Shown piece after piece: positions 59,651 to 64,000 of a stretch of DNA of 64,000 bases. Numbering within the stretch: the first letter of the stretch is position 1; each line of letters begins with the position of its first letter. Source of the DNA: Thalassia testudinum (Eukaryota; Streptophyta; Magnoliopsida; Alismatales; Hydrocharitaceae); NCBI GenBank assembly GCA_037157565.1, contig JAZHRO010000019.1, positions 64,416,501-64,480,500 of the forward strand. Direction: 5' to 3'. The notes beneath the pieces are model-generated. The model searched no databases, was not told the origin of the DNA, and worked only from the letters and a program-made list of their open reading frames with translations. The translations under genes and the position numbers were made by a program.

Positions 59651-61290
59651 AGAGGAGTCGAATCCAGATTTAGACAACCCAATAGCTCCTACCCTTGAAC
59701 CTCACATCTATTCTGAACCACCCGCCGCTGCTGATAACCCCATCCTCGAACTAAAGCCCCTTCCTGCTCACTTGAAATACATCTTTTTGGGTTCTAATCA
59801 GACCCTTCCTATGATTATCAATTCCAAGCTCAATCCCGAACAGGAATCCCGTCTGATTGCTGTCCTCCAGCAACATCGCAGAGCCATTGGGTGGACTCTC
59901 GATGATCTGACTGGAATAAGTCCCTCGTATTGTACTCATCGTATCTATTCAGAAGAGGGCACACGACCTTCTCGTGAAATGCAGAGACGCTTGAACCCCA
60001 ATCTGCAGGAGGTCATGAAAAAGGAGATCATCAAGTGGTTAGATGCCGGGATCATCTACCCAATCTCCGATAGTCGTTGGGTGAGCCCAATTCAGGTTGT
60101 GCCAAAGAAGGTAGGACTCACCACTATAACGACTGAAACCGGAGAAGTCATTCCTACCCGATTAGCCAACTCGTGGAGAGTCTGTATAGATTACCACCGA
60201 CTCAATTCCTCCACGAAGAAGGATCATTTCCCACTGCCTTTCATTGATCAGATTCTCGAGAAATTAGCGGGAAATAGATTCTTCTGCTTTCTTGACAGGT
60301 ACTCCGGTTACAACCAGGTGGCAATCCATCCTGAGGACCAAGAGAAGACCACGTTCACCTGCCCCTTCAGAACATACGCATTCCGAAGGATGCCTTTTGG
60401 TCTTTGCAATGCACCCGCTACTTTTCAGCGGTGCATGCTTGCCATATTCTCAGATATGGTAGGTGACTATCTGAAAGTCTTCATGGATGACTTTTCAGTT
60501 TTTGGAGCATCATTTGACGATTGCCTCCAACACTTGGTCCAAATACTCAGACAGTGCATCGATGTGAATTTGGTTCTTTCCTGGGAAAAGAGCCATTTCA
60601 TGGTGCCTGAGGGAATTGTCCTGGGACATTTAATCTCGGAGAAGGGCATCCAAGTGGATCGAGCTAAGGTTGATCTAATCTCTTGCCTTCCTATGCCTAG
60701 CTCGAACAGGGACATCCGTTCTTTTCTAGGGCACGTCGGTTTTTACCGTCGTTTCATTCCTGATTTCTCGAAAATCACGCGCCCCTTGACTTCTCTTCTC
60801 TCTAAGGATGTACCCTTTGAAATCTCCAAGGAATGCACACTAGCCTTTGAAAACCTTCGTGACCGAGTCACCCAGGAACCTATCCTATAATCCCCTGACT
60901 GGTCTCAACCCTTTGAAATCATGTGCAATGCATCTGATTTCGCTGTAGGAGCGGTCCTGGGGCAGAAAGCTGATGGGAAACCCGTGGTCATCTACTACGC
61001 TAGCAAGACACTTGACGAGGCTCAGCGTAACTACATGGTTACGGAGAAAGAGCTGCTAGCCGTAGTATTTGCCCTTGAAAAATTTCGATCATATCTCCTG
61101 GGTTCCCACGCCATCATCTACTCGGATCACACGACTGTAAGGCATCTCCTTGCCAAGAAGGACGTGAAGCCCCGACTAATCCGATGAATCTTGCTGTTGC
61201 AAGAATTCGATCTCGAGATTCGCGACAAGGCGGGAAGGCAGAATGTGGTAGCCGACCATTTATCCCGTCTTCCTTCTGAGATTATCAACC
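59651..61290 (+). pseudogene. Athila-2 reverse transcriptase and RNase H, nearly intact
   Basis: RT is open throughout, with WTLDDLTGISPSYCTH, SWRVCIDYH, FLDRYSGYNQVAIHPED, RMPFGLCNAPATFQ and the catalytic FMDD at 60480-60491. RNase H starts after a TAA at 60888-60890. It reads [15 protein letters not shown] where Athila-1 has the usual aspartate in CDASD, so a catalytic residue appears lost. [16 protein letters not shown] and IIYSDHTTV follow, then a TGA at 61185-61187. Confidence 0.9.
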
Positions 61291-62645
61291 CTTTCGGACC
61301 CATCACGGAACATTTTCCTGATGAACACCTACTGACTATTGGTACTAGACTTCCATGGTTTGCTGATATAGTAAACTACTTGGCATCCCATCAGATCCCG
61401 TTTGATTGGCCGAAGGCCAAGAAAGACAAATTGCGCTCTGATACCAAGTATTACATCTGGGAAGACCCGTACCTTTTCCGCATAGGTGCTGATCAAATCA
61501 TCCGGAGATGTGTCCCGAAAGAGGAAATCAACAATATTCTCTCTTTCTGCCATGACCAGGAATGCGGTGGCCATTTCTCTAGGCATAAAACCGCATCAAA
61601 AGTCCTCCAGTGCGGCTTTTACTGGCCCACACTATTCAAAGACGCATACAGTCACTGCAAGGCATGCAGTCGTTGCCAGACTTTGGGCAACATGAGCCAT
61701 CGGAACATGATGCCTTTGCAGCCGATTCTCATATGCGAAATCTTTGATGTTTGGGGGATTGATTTTATGGGCCCCTTTCCTGTTTCGGATGGTTTCGAAT
61801 ACATTCTACTGGCTATGGATTACGTGTCCAAATGGATCGAAGCCATACCGACCCGAACCTGTGATCACAAAATCGTTCTCAAATTCATTCATCAAAACAT
61901 TTTCTCAAGGTTCGGGATTCCTCGTGCTATAATCTTTGATGGGGGGAACCATTTCACTAACGCTCAGTTTAGGTCACTGATGACCAAATACGGGGTGTCT
62001 CACCGAATCTCTACTCCTTACCACCCCCAAACTAATGGTCTAGCTGAGCTATCAAATCAGGAGATCAAGAAAATCCTGCAGGTCACTGTTCTGCCTGACA
62101 GGAAGGACTGGTCGTCCCGACTTCCGGAAGCCTTGTGGGCCTATAGGACAGCCCAGAAAACCCAATTAGGCATGTCTCCCTTTAGACTGGTGTATGGGAA
62201 GGCGTGTCACCTTCCCGTCGAACTGGAGCATAAAGCCTATTGGGCAGTACGGAACTGTAATCTAGATCTTTCGAAGGCTGGAACCCACAGAAAACTTCAA
62301 ATCAGCGAGATCGATGAATTACGCCTAGACGCGTATGAGAACTCACGAATCTACAAGGAGCGGGTTAAAGCCTTCCATGACAAGCATATCTCGAGAAAGA
62401 TCTTTCATCCTGGTCAGAAGGTCCTACTCTTTGATGCCCAACTCAAACTTTTTCCTGGAAGGTTGCGATCCAAGTGGGTCGGACCATACTTAGTCCGATA
62501 GGTTTTTGGAAATGGAGCCATCGAAATCAGTCCGCTCAGCCACGATTCCGAACCTTTCATCCTGAACGGTCAGAGACTCAAGCCATTCATTGATGTAACT
62601 TCTACTGATTTGGCTAAATCATCTTATATCCTCCATTCCCCTTGA
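61291..62645 (+). pseudogene. Athila-2 integrase, nearly intact
   Basis: The zinc-binding segment has CGGHFSRHK and CKACSRCQTLGNMS. The core has all three acidic residues: GIDFMGPFP, FDGGNHF and GLAELSNQE. A C-terminal HPGQKVLLFDAQLKLFPG segment follows. The only break is a TAG at 62499-62501, after which the frame runs to the natural TGA at 62643-62645. No chromodomain, as expected for Athila. Confidence 0.9.
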
Positions 62646-63763
62646 GCTTATTGCGTCCAGGCAATGGCATAAAACTCAGCGCTTAACGGGAGGCAGCCCA
62701 TCATTTTCCTTGAAAACATAAAACCTTTTTGACACCTTTGTGCACTTAAGGTTCACCCTTCTAGACAGCTGACTCCACCTCAGATTCTTGCATCTGGGAT
62801 TAGAAATTGTCCGCAACAATCATCCCGACCCATTCACTCATCAAAACATCTATCTTAAGGAATGAACTAAGTAAATAAAAACCCCCTAAGTCACAATGAG
62901 GACATTGCAAACCTTAGGCATGGGGGGGTATAAAAGTGCAAAACTTGTAAGAAAAGGTTTGAAACAAAAAAAATTCACATATGCCAAAAACATCATAAAA
63001 ATAAATAAAAAAAACAGAGAGAGAGAGAAGAGAAAGGAAATTTTGTGGGAGAAGGAAAAGAAACAAAATGAAAAAGGAGCGCAAAAATGAAAGAAAAGAG
63101 TGATAGTCATTAGTAAGAAACTAAGGAATTGACCTAAGTTCTAGACCTCATTCAAGAAAAGAAATGAAAAGTGCATGGTGAGATTAGTAAGAACGCAAAC
63201 CTTAGGCATTCTTGGATAGACTCTTAGTACCCATTAAGATCTGGACACTCCTCAAGAGGTTGAGGAAAATGAAAAACTTAAGTATTAGGTCTAAGGCTTA
63301 GGGAGTATTTGGCCTCATTAACTAACTTTTGGTTTACAGGACTCAGTAACCTAAGCACCCTAACCTCACACACAGCCTGGTTCAGTAAGCGTAAAAATCA
63401 AAATCACGCAGAAGCGTTGCAAAATTCTGAAAAGTACACCTAGAGTAGGAGCAGCCGATCAACACAAGTTGATTTGGACGAGTTCCCAGCGCGGAGAGGT
63501 GGGAAATTCCCCTCAAAGATGCGTAACAAAATATCATCTCCTCGGTGCTTATCTCTTAGGATATTTTCATATCCTATTGGGGGCATGTAAGCACTCTGCT
63601 GGTTCAGATTCCATGGATGGCATTATCACGAAGTGTCAATTGCCAGGGTCTGGATTCGGCCACGGAACACCATGGATGGGATTATCTCGAAATCTCAATA
63701 GCCAGGGTTCGGAGGGTTGCCATGGGCGGTGCTATCTCAAAGCATCGATTGCTAGGAACCCTT
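62646..63763 (+). other. Athila-2 3' noncoding module, interrupted
   Basis: It holds the same parts as Athila-1: AACGGGAGGCAGCCC (62688-62702), the hairpin (62779-62798), the polypurine-like TTAGGCATGGGGGGGTA (62914-62930) and tandem units with CCATGGATGG (about 63600-63760). It stops at GGAACCCTT where the next LTR begins; Athila-1 continues GGGACCCTTGAGG there. No env-like ORF. Confidence 0.75.
62779..62798 (+). ncRNA. conserved hairpin in the Athila-2 3' module
   Basis: CTCAGATT-CTTG-CATCTGGG keeps seven of eight stem pairs, one as G-T, at the position of the perfect hairpins in Athila-1 and the non-autonomous element. Flanked by GCTGACTCCAC. Confidence 0.5.
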
Positions 63764-64000
63764 TGTAACGAGCGTGTGCCCCAGACGTCTTTTAAGACGT
63801 CTGGGAGGTGGCCCAGACGTCTGTAAAGACGTCTGGGATCACATCCAGACGTCTGACCAGACGTCCGGGATATTTTACAGACGTCTGGCGAACAGTTATG
63901 CTCGCACGGGATATTCGTCTGCGCGCCTGTGCGCGCAGACCTGCGATCCTGCCTCTTTCTCTGCGGCTGCAGGCGACTGCGACCGCCTTCTCTCTCCTCT
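63764..64000 (+). repeat. start of another Tekay-like LTR
   Basis: Begins TGTAACGAGCGTGTGCCCCAG, aligning with the start of the Tekay solo LTR (the CTTTTAAGACGTCTGG portion matches CTCTTAAGATGTCTAG). It interrupts Athila-2 after CCCTT (63759-63763). It has at least five exact or near-exact CAGACGTCTG palindromes in its first ~130 bases, less decayed than in the other copies. The rest is off the right edge. Confidence 0.72.

Larger units (their letters stand above)
54030..63763 (+). mobile_element. Athila-2: Ty3/gypsy Athila-type element, plus strand, 3' LTR off the edge
   Basis: 5' LTR 54030-56024, partial tRNA-Asp primer site, leader, gag-pol from 56944 to a natural stop at 62643-62645, and a 3' noncoding module interrupted at 63764 by another LTR. 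It is closely related to Athila-1 in protein and noncoding parts, but its LTR is about 700 bp shorter. GTATC (54025-54029) should be the target duplication; the partner is out of the window. Gag-pol carries one frameshift and eight in-frame stops, far fewer breaks than the other elements. Confidence 0.92.

Overview
The window is nuclear DNA of a flowering plant, almost certainly heterochromatic or intergenic. Nearly everything I can identify is LTR retrotransposon, inserted into one another and broken by stop codons. The plant assignment rests on the lineages seen: Ty1/copia with an initiator-Met primer site, Ty3/gypsy Athila-type with a tRNA-Asp primer site, and Ty3/gypsy Tekay/Del-type with a long LTR and an initiator-Met primer site. 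I found no host protein gene, tRNA, rRNA or CRISPR. The species cannot be named from this sequence.

Layout. (1) 1-18522: a minus-strand Ty1/copia element whose 3' end runs off the left edge. Its gag is split by a complete 13.6-kb minus-strand Athila-type element, Athila-1 (2805-16420), with two ~2.7-kb LTRs and the target duplication ATGTG. (2) 18523-25179: unassigned sequence plus a probable old Tekay-like LTR (about 19434-23651) that holds a solo LTR (20774-23525). (3) 25185 to beyond the right edge: a minus-strand non-autonomous Athila relative. Left LTR 25185-30139 contains a Tekay solo LTR (26114-28789). Its internal region contains solo LTR D1 (31908-38758), which itself contains solo LTR E2 (34858-37674). 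Right LTR from 41876 contains solo LTR D2 (42650-46640) and is then cut by a plus-strand Tekay element from about 47344. (4) That Tekay element is cut in its integrase at 54030 by a second Athila-type element on the plus strand, Athila-2. (5) Athila-2 is cut at 63764 by another Tekay-like LTR. The right side is therefore nested four deep.

How the parts relate. Athila-1 and Athila-2 carry the gag-protease-RT-RNase H-integrase chain as one frame, broken by mutation. The element at 25185 keeps the cis-acting parts of the same family: primer site, a leader block just before the start codon, the first residues of the first ORF, the 3' noncoding module with a small hairpin, and the polypurine tract. 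Its gag-pol is replaced by an unrecognised ~2-kb acidic ORF. It looks like a parasite of, or partner to, the autonomous Athila-type elements.

Most interesting signals: the hairpin in the 3' module, which differs between copies by paired compensating changes; a 15-17 bp palindrome forming the first bases of every Athila-related LTR, also with compensating changes; LTRs ending in TA rather than CA, fixed by perfect target duplications; and the unrecognised ORF of the non-autonomous element.
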